A DNA stretch of 7,489 nucleotides, taken from Sulfurimonas autotrophica. Its GTDB lineage: Bacteria > Campylobacterota > Campylobacteria > Campylobacterales > Sulfurimonadaceae. Location: assembly GCA_015662405.1 (NCBI GenBank), contig DQUE01000044.1, positions 1-7,489 of the forward strand, given 5' to 3'. The position numbers and the translations under genes were made by a program. This document shows positions 1 through 6,446 of the stretch, piece after piece. Within the stretch, counting starts at the first letter, position 1; each line of letters begins with the position of its first letter. Under the pieces are notes generated by a model. That model was not told where the DNA came from, did no database searches, and worked only from the letters and a program-made list of their open reading frames with translations.

Positions 1-710
1 TCTTCAATCTCTTCAAACTCCTCTAATGAATCAATATCACTCTCTTCAGCATCAAGATCTTCTAAATCAATGTCTTCATCAAGTTCCAAATCTATATCTT
101 CATCAAGTTCCAAATCTATATCTTCATCAATATCATCACCAAGATGAATGTTTTCTGCCTCATCCTCTCTTACTATATCTAAATGTTCAGCATACAATAG
201 TTTAGAGTGTTCAAAAACTGCTACTGATATAAAACCATCTTGTACAAGTACATACAGCGCTAAATTAGCATCAATTTTATCTTTAAAAAAGTTTGCCAAA
301 AGCACAAACGGAGAAAATATCATATCGACACCAATATCTTCGTATTTTCGTTCTATCTCGTAAATACCCTCTTTTACAGTGTAAAAGGCCCATTTTTTAT
401 CAAAACATTTATACTCAGACATAGATAAATCATAATAATACCCAAGCCTCTCTTTCTCACATGTAGGAATAGCCCCTTGCACAATAGAAGTATCTAAAAT
501 AGCTATATAAAAATAGGGAGACTCTTGTATGTACTGCGATATAAAATCATACATTTGGTTCGTAGACTCAGTTATATTAAACTCTCTGCTTACTTCATCG
601 ACAATACCTTTTTTTGAGCATAGCTCAATATAGACTAAAGTGCTTTCTCTTTTGACAACAATATTCACAAGAACTTTCAAATATAAAGACTCTAGTAATG
701 TACTCAGCAT
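1..710 (-). CDS. Unrecognised protein with acidic repetitive tail (3' end outside window)
   Basis: The reading frame opens with ATG at 708-710 and stays open to the left edge, giving 236 complete codons; the C-terminus is missing. The ATG overlaps the recombinase stop codon by 7 nt and has a good Shine-Dalgarno (AGGGGA, 717-722, 6 nt upstream), so translation is probably coupled. Residues 1-180 look like a folded, mixed alpha/beta domain without a signal peptide or clear membrane segment. From about residue 182 the chain is almost only Asp, Glu, Ile and Leu, including repeated DEDIDLEL units. I do not recognise the family. The stretch IFSPFVLLANFF followed by ALYVLVQDGFISVAVFEHSK (residues 131-170) faintly recalls the second half of PilM/GspL/MshI actin-like proteins, but no nucleotide-binding motif is evident, so this is only a guess. 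It is probably cytoplasmic, at least in the visible part. Confidence 0.85.
   Translation of the reverse strand, partial: MLSTLLESLYLKVLVNIVVKRESTLVYIELCSKKGIVDEVSREFNITESTNQMYDFISQYIQESPYFYIAILDTSIVQGAIPTCEKERLGYYYDLSMSEYKCFDKKWAFYTVKEGIYEIERKYEDIGVDMIFSPFVLLANFFKDKIDANLALYVLVQDGFISVAVFEHSKLLYAEHLDIVREDEAENIHLGDDIDEDIDLELDEDIDLELDEDIDLEDLDAEESDIDSLEEFEEIE
65..128 (-). repeat. In-frame 24-bp tandem repeat coding an acidic octapeptide
   Basis: Two identical 24-bp copies lie at 81-104 and 105-128. A partial third copy at 65-80 differs at two of its 16 positions. On the coding strand each full unit encodes an octapeptide of the type DEDIDLEL. The unit is a multiple of three, so gain or loss of copies would change the length of the acidic tail without shifting the frame. 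Confidence 0.9.
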
Positions 711-1558
711 TCACTATCCCCTAACGGGTGTGCTTTATTGTAGTTTTGTTGTTTCAATGCACTGCCTAATTTTGTATATATCTGTGTTGTAGCCATAGAT
801 GCATGCCCTAATAATTCACTCACATCCACTATAGGTGCTCCCGCATTTAACAACGAAGAGGCATAGGAGTGACGAAGCTGGTGGGGTGTTACCTTTAGAG
901 CTACACGCCTAAATATTTTAGTTATCATATATCTTAGACTATTTTCGCTTAATCTTTCGCCATTTTTTTCAAAAAGAAATTTTTTTACCATAAAAACCGA
1001 TAGATATTCATCAATTACTGCTCGTGTATTTTGTAGTAGTGGTATATCTCTTTGTTTATTGCCTTTTCCTATAACCCGTATCCATTCATCTGAAATATCT
1101 TTTAATTCCAAAGAGGCTAATTCTGATATTCGCAACCCTAATGTATAGAGCATCATAACAAGAAGCTTTTCTTGAAGATTGCACTTCTGTATAGCTGCAA
1201 CAATATGCCCATGAGAGATAGGCTTTGGCAATGTCTTTGCCACTTTAATACTCTCGTCTGCTTGAAGCGTTACATGCAACCCCTCTTCATTTACAAACTC
1301 ACTAAAACTCCTTATAGCACTCAGTTTTTTACTGATTGTTTTTGCATTAAGTTTTGCTATATGAATTCTATAAGGCATCAAATTCCATACAATATGCTGT
1401 GATTCTTCTATAATCTCTATAAATTGAAAAGCTTCATCAAGAACATCTGCATAAGTTTTGACTGTTAACTCAGAGTAACCCCTGTATCTCTTTAAAGAGT
1501 CAAGAAATTTTCGCTTATAACTATCTATTGACTTTTTCAAGTAGTTTCTCAAAGTCAT
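704..1558 (-). CDS. Tyrosine recombinase/integrase, Xer family
   Basis: Starting at ATG 1556-1558 this is 284 aa, the normal size of XerC/XerD. Residues about 10-95 match the N-terminal SAM-like core-binding domain (RGYSELTVKTY; NAKTISKKLSAIRSF). The catalytic domain follows with all six residues in order: R143 (LGLRISEL), K165 (IGKGNKQR), H226 and R229 (HQLRHSYASSLLNAG), H252 (LLGHASMATTQIY) and nucleophile Y261. Such enzymes cut and rejoin DNA at paired 11-bp half-sites, for example in chromosome dimer resolution at dif. The frame is open to a TTG at 1615, but that would lengthen the overlap with the preceding gene to 95 nt, so ATG 1558 (38-nt overlap) is preferred; no strong Shine-Dalgarno precedes it. 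Epsilonproteobacteria are known to use XerH with difH; whether this is that enzyme or a second Xer paralogue cannot be told here. No dif-like site or mobile-element feature was seen beside it, which argues for a resident Xer protein rather than a phage integrase. Confidence 0.93.
   Translation of the reverse strand: MTLRNYLKKSIDSYKRKFLDSLKRYRGYSELTVKTYADVLDEAFQFIEIIEESQHIVWNLMPYRIHIAKLNAKTISKKLSAIRSFSEFVNEEGLHVTLQADESIKVAKTLPKPISHGHIVAAIQKCNLQEKLLVMMLYTLGLRISELASLELKDISDEWIRVIGKGNKQRDIPLLQNTRAVIDEYLSVFMVKKFLFEKNGERLSENSLRYMITKIFRRVALKVTPHQLRHSYASSLLNAGAPIVDVSELLGHASMATTQIYTKLGSALKQQNYNKAHPLGDSEC
717..722 (-). promoter_or_regulatory. Ribosome binding site of the acidic-tail gene
   Basis: AGGGGA on the minus strand lies 6 nt before the ATG at 708-710 and inside the last codons of the recombinase gene. 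It supports this start and re-initiation or coupling at the 7-nt overlap. Confidence 0.7.
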
Positions 1559-1976
1559 TATAATATTTTGCCGCTTCACGAACAAGCTCTTTGTCCGTAA
1601 TAACACTCGGTGCAAGTTTTTTATATGAATTTACCATGATTTCACTCATAACCTTTATTCTCGTTCTGTCTGCATCACTGATACTCTCTTTTTCTGCTAT
1701 TGCATTAATCTGTGCCATATACTTTCTTGCTTCTTCTATGTACTCTTGATATTTCATAGAGGTTTTTGACTGTGCCATAATTGTTGCTGCCATTCGGTTA
1801 TAAATATCCATGCTAAAAGCTTCATTAGCAAGCTTATAAGCTTCATCATAATCTCCTATTTCATAGTAATATTTTGCTACTATAGATTTTTCATACGATG
1901 GATGCATTAAAAAATAAATAGCCATTGTCACTATAAATAAAACCGCTAAAGCTGGAAAAACTATCTTATTGTTCAT
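1521..1976 (-). CDS. Small membrane-anchored TPR-like protein, unknown function
   Basis: A 151-aa protein. Residues 5-23 form one hydrophobic segment after a short MNNK start, with no obvious signal peptidase site, so an inner-membrane anchor with a periplasmic C-terminal part is likely. Residues about 31-65 read like one tetratricopeptide unit (AKYYYEIGDYDEAYKLANEAF), and the rest is predicted helical and charged (EYIEEARKYMAQINAIAEKE; EAAKYYNDFEKLLEKVNR). The start is ATG 1974-1976, overlapping the acyltransferase stop by 11 nt, with GAGGGG 10 nt upstream. The 3' end overlaps the recombinase by 38 nt. I do not recognise a named family; a scaffold or assembly role is only the usual inference for anchored TPR proteins. 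Confidence 0.85.
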   Translation of the reverse strand: MNNKIVFPALAVLFIVTMAIYFLMHPSYEKSIVAKYYYEIGDYDEAYKLANEAFSMDIYNRMAATIMAQSKTSMKYQEYIEEARKYMAQINAIAEKESISDADRTRIKVMSEIMVNSYKKLAPSVITDKELVREAAKYYNDFEKLLEKVNR

Positions 1977-2598
1977 GTTTACACAACCCCTCTTTTATCA
2001 ACGCTCTTGCTTTTTCAAGTTCAAGCCCCTTTATATCTATGAGATCACTGATATAATAGTTTATTGTACCAAAAGGCTTAGGCACAATAAACCTATCCCA
2101 TGAATTTAACTGCCAATAACGACTTGGTTTAATCGATACAAGAGTGATTTTCACATCTGCTTTTTGTGCCATTACAATTATACCATCAGCCACTTCATGG
2201 CGTGGTCCTTTTGGTCCATCTGGTGTAATTCCCAAATCATAACCCTCTTTGAGACTCTTTATCGCCTGCAGTAGTGCCCTTGCAGCATTACGCCTACTTG
2301 AACCTCTAATAGTTCCAAAACCAAAATAACGAAGTGTTTTTGCTATAAGTGTCCCATCAAAATGATCTGAAATTATCAGTTTTACAAAAGGAGTTTTTCT
2401 ATAGTGTAAGTAAGCATAAGGAATCATCAAAAGCTCTCCATGCCAACAAGCCATAATAAAATTCTCTTTGCCAAGTGTTGTGGGCGCATAAAACACTTTT
2501 TTATTCGTCATATAAAGTAATCGTATAAATACAGAGCCTAAAAAAGGGAGCAGTAAAAGAGCAAGTTTACGACTGAACTTTTTAAGCAAGGAGTTCAC
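1966..2598 (-). CDS. Lysophospholipid acyltransferase family protein (DUF374 type)
   Basis: A 210-aa protein with an N-terminal hydrophobic stretch (residues 12-29) that likely binds the inner membrane. The family signatures are in order: [11 protein letters not shown] (50-60), [11 protein letters not shown] (76-86) with the candidate His79/Asp81 catalytic pair, [13 protein letters not shown] (98-110), and [12 protein letters not shown] (125-136). This is the pattern of DUF374, a branch of the glycerolipid/lipid A acyltransferase superfamily; the acceptor lipid is unknown. The start given is GTG 2596-2598, which overlaps miaB by 17 nt. A TTG at 2587-2589 (codon 4) has a better-placed Shine-Dalgarno, AGGTGA, and would cut the overlap to 8 nt, so the protein may be 207 aa. 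I recall a similar gene following miaB in Campylobacter, which suggests conserved synteny, but did not check it. Confidence 0.9.
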   Translation of the reverse strand: MNSLLKKFSRKLALLLLPFLGSVFIRLLYMTNKKVFYAPTTLGKENFIMACWHGELLMIPYAYLHYRKTPFVKLIISDHFDGTLIAKTLRYFGFGTIRGSSRRNAARALLQAIKSLKEGYDLGITPDGPKGPRHEVADGIIVMAQKADVKITLVSIKPSRYWQLNSWDRFIVPKPFGTINYYISDLIDIKGLELEKARALIKEGLCKHEQ

Positions 2599-3886
2599 CT
2601 GTTAAAATTGTTCTGCCGATAGAAGTAATTTTAACATCTCTAAACTCTCCTAATAACTCCTCAGAGCCTTTTACTTTAATCACAAGGTTATTATCACTTC
2701 TACCTGAGACATAATTATCTTTGTTTAAACTTTCAAAATAGACGCGAAAAGTTTTACCTAGGTACTTCGCATGCATTTCATCCAACAGTTCATTGTGGAG
2801 TGCCTGTAAATAAGCCAATCTTTCTGAAGCAACCTCTCCATCGACCACATTTGTAAAATGTGCTGCTTCTGTCTCCGGACGAGGTGAATACTTAAAAGAG
2901 AAAATCTGATCAAATTTCACCTGCTTCATCACATCAATAGTATCAGCAAAATCCTCATCACTCTCCCCTGGAAACCCTACAATAATATCTGTAGATATGC
3001 TCACATCAGGAGACTCATCACGGAGTTTTTGCACACGATTTAAAAACCACTCTTTTGTATATCCACGTTTCATACTTTTAAGAATTTTTGTTGAACCGCT
3101 CTGTAGAGGCATATGCATCGATTTGCATATTTTAGGATTTTTAGCAAACTCTTCTATAAATTCATCATCCATATGAAGAGGATGTGGCGATGTAAAACGG
3201 ATACGCTCTAAGCCCTCTATCTTAGAGAGTCGTCTTAACAGCTCTGTAAAATTAACTTTTTCATGCGCACTTGATGAGAATCGGCGTCCGTAATTGTTCA
3301 CATTTTGACCAAGTAAAAATATCTCTTTTGCACCACTGTTTACAGCCCGTTTTGCTTCATTGATTATCAATGCATCAGGAATGGAAATCTCATCACCACG
3401 GGTTTTTGGCACTATACAAAAGGTACATCGCTTGTCACAGCCAATAGAGATATTAATATATGCCTTATAGGGTGATGTTCTAAAATCATCAAAAGCAAAT
3501 TCACTCTCATCATAATTTATATCTATCTCAACTGCTTTATCTTTATGTAAAACTTCACTAATTTTAGAGACATTTCTAGCCCCTAAAACAAAATTTACAT
3601 AAGGAGCACGCTTTATAATCTCTTCGCCAAGGTGGGAAGCTGTACATCCACAAACCCCGATTTTTGCTGATGATTTTTTCCTTTTATTGAAACCGCCAAG
3701 CTCAGAAAAGAGTTTCTGTACAGGACGCTCTCTTACAGAACATGTATTTATTAAAATAAGGTCAGCTTCTTCAAGAGTTTGTGTTGTTTCATAGCCCTCT
3801 TTTTCGCGCAGCTGTGCGATCATATGCTCAGAGTCACGAGAGTTCATAGCACAACCCAAGGTTTCAATAAATAACTTTTTACTCAT
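2582..3886 (-). CDS. miaB: tRNA-2-methylthio-N6-dimethylallyladenosine synthase MiaB
   Basis: A 434-aa radical-SAM enzyme that adds a methylthio group at C2 of i6A37 in tRNAs reading UNN codons, stabilising codon-anticodon pairing. The N-terminal MTTase domain has the three cysteines of the auxiliary 4Fe-4S cluster: C12 (LGCAMN), C49 (NTCSVRE) and C81 (GCTAS). The radical-SAM cluster motif is C150, C154, C157 (GCDKRCTFC), followed by IVPKTRG. The C-terminal TRAM RNA-binding domain spans about 372-434. The MNSRDSE start region and VRER motif fit MiaB rather than RimO or MtaB. ATG 3884-3886 has AAGAGG 6 nt upstream, overlapping the stop of the preceding small gene (9-nt gap). The length is typical of the family and all key residues are intact. 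Confidence 0.97.
   Translation of the reverse strand: MSKKLFIETLGCAMNSRDSEHMIAQLREKEGYETTQTLEEADLILINTCSVRERPVQKLFSELGGFNKRKKSSAKIGVCGCTASHLGEEIIKRAPYVNFVLGARNVSKISEVLHKDKAVEIDINYDESEFAFDDFRTSPYKAYINISIGCDKRCTFCIVPKTRGDEISIPDALIINEAKRAVNSGAKEIFLLGQNVNNYGRRFSSSAHEKVNFTELLRRLSKIEGLERIRFTSPHPLHMDDEFIEEFAKNPKICKSMHMPLQSGSTKILKSMKRGYTKEWFLNRVQKLRDESPDVSISTDIIVGFPGESDEDFADTIDVMKQVKFDQIFSFKYSPRPETEAAHFTNVVDGEVASERLAYLQALHNELLDEMHAKYLGKTFRVYFESLNKDNYVSGRSDNNLVIKVKGSEELLGEFRDVKITSIGRTILTGELLA
2595..2600 (-). promoter_or_regulatory. Candidate ribosome binding site inside the end of miaB
   Basis: AGGTGA on the minus strand is 5 nt before the TTG at 2587-2589 and itself contains the GTG at 2596-2598. 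No comparable site precedes the GTG. It therefore favours TTG as the true acyltransferase start, although GTG is the stronger start codon in general. Confidence 0.45.
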
Positions 3887-3895
3887 TAATGCCTC

Positions 3896-4141
3896 TTAAC
3901 TCATTATATGAACTTGGTATATGTAATCATTGTCTGACAACCCGTACTTCACTTCACTCATATAAAAACTTTTGCCCATCGCTTCATAATGGTCTTGCAG
4001 TTCTAATAAATCTTTATGGGAGTTTTCTCTATCAAAATAAAATATTATACTCTCATTTTTTGCCACTTCAGCATCTAACTTAGCCAAATCAACTTTTTTC
4101 GGTTTTGCATCTAAATCAGTTCTTGCAAATTTTAAATCCAT
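3896..4141 (-). CDS. HP0268-family small protein (putative nuclease)
   Basis: An 81-aa soluble protein resembling Helicobacter pylori HP0268 in length, in the IIFYFDRENSHKDLLEL block (residues 32-46) and in the beta-rich C-terminal end (YIYQVHIMS). HP0268 has been reported to nick DNA and to have RNase activity; whether that holds here is inference. The start is ATG 4139-4141, with AAGGA 7 nt upstream. An overlapping ATG at 4143-4145 is in another frame. It is the first gene of the minus-strand operon, 9 nt before miaB, and divergent from nusA. From memory the same trio (nusA, this gene, miaB) occurs in Campylobacter jejuni, so the family seems tied to this locus. Confidence 0.85.
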   Translation of the reverse strand: MDLKFARTDLDAKPKKVDLAKLDAEVAKNESIIFYFDRENSHKDLLELQDHYEAMGKSFYMSEVKYGLSDNDYIYQVHIMS

Positions 4142-4171
4142 CCATCTATCCTTATGTTATTAAAGTCTTGC

Positions 4172-4177
4172 ATTATA
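4172..4177 (-). promoter_or_regulatory. Candidate -10 box of the HP0268-miaB operon
   Basis: The minus strand reads AGTAAGTATAATGC here, a perfect TATAAT with a T-rich stretch (TTTTTAG) upstream, as expected for epsilonproteobacterial housekeeping promoters, which rely on a strong -10 and T-rich upstream DNA rather than a -35 box. Transcription would start near 4165, giving a leader of about 24 nt with the Shine-Dalgarno AAGGA. Confidence 0.65.
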
Positions 4178-4183
4178 CTTACT

Positions 4184-4221
4184 ATCTACTAAAAATTGGG
4201 TTAAAGCAACTTTTAGTAGAT
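4184..4221. repeat. Perfect 11-bp inverted repeat between the divergent promoters
   Basis: The arms are ATCTACTAAAA (4184-4194) and TTTTAGTAGAT (4211-4221), separated by 16 bp. The arms sit 6 bp from each of the two outward-facing -10 boxes, so each promoter has the same 11-bp sequence just upstream of its -10. It could be an operator dyad, or a copied upstream promoter element. It lies outside both predicted transcripts, so it is unlikely to act as RNA. Confidence 0.75.
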
Positions 4222-4227
4222 TTTTGG

Positions 4228-4233
4228 TATACT
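4228..4233 (+). promoter_or_regulatory. Candidate -10 box of nusA
   Basis: TTTTTGGTATACTTATG: TATACT at 4228-4233 preceded by a T run, the layout typical of epsilonproteobacterial sigma-70 promoters. The start site would fall near 4240, giving a leader of roughly 70 nt that contains the second inverted repeat. Confidence 0.55.
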
Positions 4234-4245
4234 TATGCACTTCAA

Positions 4246-4290
4246 TTAAGAAATCCCCCACATCACTATTATTAATGTTAGATTTCTTAA
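4246..4290 (+). promoter_or_regulatory. Hairpin-forming inverted repeat in the nusA 5' leader
   Basis: TTAAGAAATC (4246-4255) and GATTTCTTAA (4281-4290) are perfectly complementary 10-bp arms around a 25-nt loop, which may hold a further 4-bp stem (4260-4263 with 4275-4278). The structure would begin almost at the predicted transcript 5' end and finish 7 nt before the nusA Shine-Dalgarno (AAGGA, 4298-4302). There is no U-tract of terminator quality after it. It may be a 5'-stabilising or translation-control hairpin, or a DNA operator. Confidence 0.6.
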
Positions 4291-4309
4291 AAATACTAAG
4301 GAATTCACT

Positions 4310-5446
4310 ATGGAAAAAATTTTAGATATAGCCGAAGCTATCGGACATGAAAAAGGTTTAGAACCTGAAAAAGTAATGCAAGCCCTCAAAACTGCTTTTG
4401 TACAAACTGCCAAAAGAGTCATCGGACAAAATCTTGCTTTTGAAGCACAGATTGATAAAGAGAGTAAAAATATAAAAATTATTCAGACTATTACAGTTGT
4501 TGCTGATGATGATGAAAAACTTCAAGATCAAGAGCTTGCTCCTGCATATATCTCTTTAACAGAAGCAAAAGAGTATGATGACCAAGTAGAGCTCGGTGAT
4601 CAACTTCAAATAGACCATAACCTTGAAGAGTATGGACGAACTGCTGCATCACAACTGCACCGTGAAATAGAGTACCATATACAAAGACTCGTAGAGGATG
4701 AAATTTATACCAAATACAAATCAAAAGTCGGCACACTTGTAAGTGGTCGTGTCACACGCGTCGATGCGCAAAACAACACCTATATAGAAGTTGATGAAAT
4801 TCGTGCAATTTTACCTATGAAAAGCCGTATAAAAGGCGAAATATTTAAAGTAGGTGATCACATAAAAGCGGTTGTAAGACGTGTCAATATGGACAAAGAA
4901 AATGGAATGCAAATCGAACTTTCTCGCACATCTCCTAAATTTTTAGAGGCTCTTTTAGCGCTTGAAGTACCCGAGATTGCAGAAGGTTCTGTCGTCATCG
5001 AAAAATCTGCACGTATTCCAGGTGAGCGTGCAAAAATCGCTCTTTTAAGTACACACCCACAAGTAGATGCTGTTGGTGCAACTGTCGGGGTAAAAGGTGT
5101 CCGTATCAATGCAGTAAGTCAAGAGCTTATCGGTGAAAATATCGACTGTATAGAGTACACAACTATTCCTGAACTTTTTGTATCTCGTACTATGAGTCCA
5201 GCAATTATTTCTCATGTAGAAATTATAAAAAATGAAGAGGGTGAAAATGAAAAAGCCATCATCACACTCCCTGTTGACCAAAAAAGTAAAGCAATCGGAA
5301 AAAGTGGTATCAACATTCGCCTTGCATCCATGCTCACAGGTATGCAGATAGAGTTAATCGAAAATGATGCTGTAACAACGAATGAAGAGGGTAAAATCGA
5401 AGAACAAAAAGAGAGCGTAGATGCACTAGAAGCACTCTTTCGTTAA
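4310..5446 (+). CDS. nusA: Transcription termination/antitermination factor NusA
   Basis: A 378-aa cytoplasmic RNA polymerase-binding protein acting in pausing, termination and antitermination. Domain order: N-terminal RNAP-binding domain (1-about 130, opening with ILDIAEAIGHEKGLEPEKV), S1 RNA-binding domain (about 140-205, GTLVSGRVTRVD to QIELSRT), KH1 (about 230-285, with RIPGERAKIAL and the GVKG loop at 260-263) and KH2 (about 300-352, with GKSG at 330-333). The protein ends in a short acidic tail (353-378) and lacks the two C-terminal acidic repeats of E. coli NusA, as is normal outside the gammaproteobacteria. ATG 4310-4312 has AAGGA 7 nt upstream. It is transcribed alone here, divergent from the HP0268-miaB operon and convergent with the permease, so it is not in the rimP-nusA-infB order known from many bacteria. 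Confidence 0.97.
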   Translation: MEKILDIAEAIGHEKGLEPEKVMQALKTAFVQTAKRVIGQNLAFEAQIDKESKNIKIIQTITVVADDDEKLQDQELAPAYISLTEAKEYDDQVELGDQLQIDHNLEEYGRTAASQLHREIEYHIQRLVEDEIYTKYKSKVGTLVSGRVTRVDAQNNTYIEVDEIRAILPMKSRIKGEIFKVGDHIKAVVRRVNMDKENGMQIELSRTSPKFLEALLALEVPEIAEGSVVIEKSARIPGERAKIALLSTHPQVDAVGATVGVKGVRINAVSQELIGENIDCIEYTTIPELFVSRTMSPAIISHVEIIKNEEGENEKAIITLPVDQKSKAIGKSGINIRLASMLTGMQIELIENDAVTTNEEGKIEEQKESVDALEALFR

Positions 5447-5450
5447 ATGT

Positions 5451-5470
5451 ACTTAGGTTAAAACCTAGGT
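5451..5470 (+). terminator. Short hairpin after nusA in the convergent gap
   Basis: ACTTAGGTT (5451-5459) pairs with AACCTAGGT (5462-5470) over 9 bp with one U-G wobble in the plus-strand RNA; in practice the loop would open to about 6 nt. It starts 5 nt after the nusA stop and is followed by CTTTAAAAT, only a weak U stretch. In the minus-strand RNA the wobble becomes an A-C mismatch, so it serves nusA better than the permease. The whole convergent gap is 35 bp. Confidence 0.5.
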
Positions 5471-5481
5471 CTTTAAAATAG

Positions 5482-6441
5482 CTACCCTCTCCCCATATAG
5501 GGATTTAATTTTAAAAGCAACATATCTGCTAGCATATTTCCAAGCAGGGTCAAAAACGCTGTTATCATCAAAATGCCCATAATAATCGGATAATCTCTTG
5601 AGAGTGCCGATAGATAAAATAACTGCCCCATTCCCTCAATACCAAAAATGGACTCCAAAATAACACTGCCGCCAATGAGACCCGGTAATGAGAGTCCCAA
5701 TAGTGTAATAATAGGTGGCATTAAGTTTGGTAAAATATAGTAGCGCAAAAGCTTACCCTCACTCAAACCTCGAGAGCGTGCAAAAAAGTAGTAATCACTC
5801 TTTAGGATCTCAAGTGTGAGAGAACGGATATAAATTATCATACTCCCTACTCCTGTAAATATCATGACAGTTATAGGCAGAGTCACATGCCAGGCCATAT
5901 CCAAATAGTTTGCAAACCCCTCTTTTGGCTCAATCGAGTGGAGTCCTGCTACAGGAAACCACTCTAGCTTTATAGCAAAAAAGATGATCAATAACAGTGC
6001 TAAATAAAACGCGGGCATAGAAAAAGAGACTAACGCTATTTGACGTATAATATAGTCACTCTTTTTTGTTTGTTGCAGCGCTGCTTTGATACCAAGATAT
6101 AAGGAGAGAACAAAAACGACGACTAAAGCGATACTATTCATCCAGAGTGTCACAGGAAGTCGTTTAAGTATCTCAGAACTTACATCCTGCCCACTCACAA
6201 AGGAGATACCAAAATGAAGAGTACTAATATTTTTCATCCATGCAACATACTGCTCAAAAAGTGGTTTATCAAGTCCATAGACAGCTTTTAGTTTCTCTAC
6301 TGCTTCTTTTGTCATATTTGGGTTCAATTCTCCCGCACCAAAGAAACTGTTTGGCGTTGCATGAATTGCCAAAAAAGAGATAAGAGAGATAAGAAACAGC
6401 ATAAAAACGATATAAGAGGTTTTTCTTATAAATATCCGCAT
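5482..6441 (-). CDS. ABC transporter permease, DppB/OppB family
   Basis: From ATG 6439-6441 this is a 319-aa inner-membrane protein of the oligopeptide/dipeptide/nickel permease family. It begins MRIFIRKTSYIVFMLFLISLI, the usual first helix (8-26), followed by the periplasmic segment with GLDKPLFEQYVAWM (56-69) and ISFVSGQDV. Five more helices lie near 100-122, 134-160, 186-208, 240-262 and 285-310. The EAA-type coupling loop that docks the ATPase is at about 216-240 (DYYFFARSRGLSEGKLLRYYILPN), then LIGGSVILESIFGIEGMGQL. The frame runs open to a TTG at 6531 inside the terminator hairpin, and an ATG lies at 6454-6456; neither has a Shine-Dalgarno. ATG 6441 best matches the family N-terminus but also lacks one (see promoter). 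No second permease, ATPase or binding protein is in the window, so the substrate stays open. Confidence 0.92.
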   Translation of the reverse strand: MRIFIRKTSYIVFMLFLISLISFLAIHATPNSFFGAGELNPNMTKEAVEKLKAVYGLDKPLFEQYVAWMKNISTLHFGISFVSGQDVSSEILKRLPVTLWMNSIALVVVFVLSLYLGIKAALQQTKKSDYIIRQIALVSFSMPAFYLALLLIIFFAIKLEWFPVAGLHSIEPKEGFANYLDMAWHVTLPITVMIFTGVGSMIIYIRSLTLEILKSDYYFFARSRGLSEGKLLRYYILPNLMPPIITLLGLSLPGLIGGSVILESIFGIEGMGQLFYLSALSRDYPIIMGILMITAFLTLLGNMLADMLLLKLNPYMGRG

Positions 6442-6446
6442 GGGGT

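Noticed and set aside
148..363. Plus-strand open frame of 71 codons
   Set aside because: It lies antisense inside the acidic-tail gene, has low-complexity Ser/Thr-rich content and no ribosome binding site; it is a shadow of that gene.
609..615. A7 tract on the coding strand (TCA AAA AAA GGT) as a phase-variation or programmed frameshift site
   Set aside because: The frame remains open past it for the rest of the visible gene, the alternative frames lead nowhere useful, and A7 is unremarkable in such AT-rich DNA.
1559..1615. N-terminal extension of the recombinase to the TTG at 1615
   Set aside because: It would overlap the preceding gene by 95 nt, and the added residues precede the usual start of Xer core-binding domains.
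3889..4083. Plus-strand open frame of 64 codons opposite the HP0268-like gene
   Set aside because: It is fully antisense to a gene with family resemblance and a good start site, and shows no recognisable protein features.
4184..4290. The inverted repeats as dif/XerH recombination sites
   Set aside because: Xer sites have two roughly 11-bp half-sites separated by about 6 bp. Here the arms are 16 and 25 bp apart, and the position between promoters and in a leader fits regulation better.
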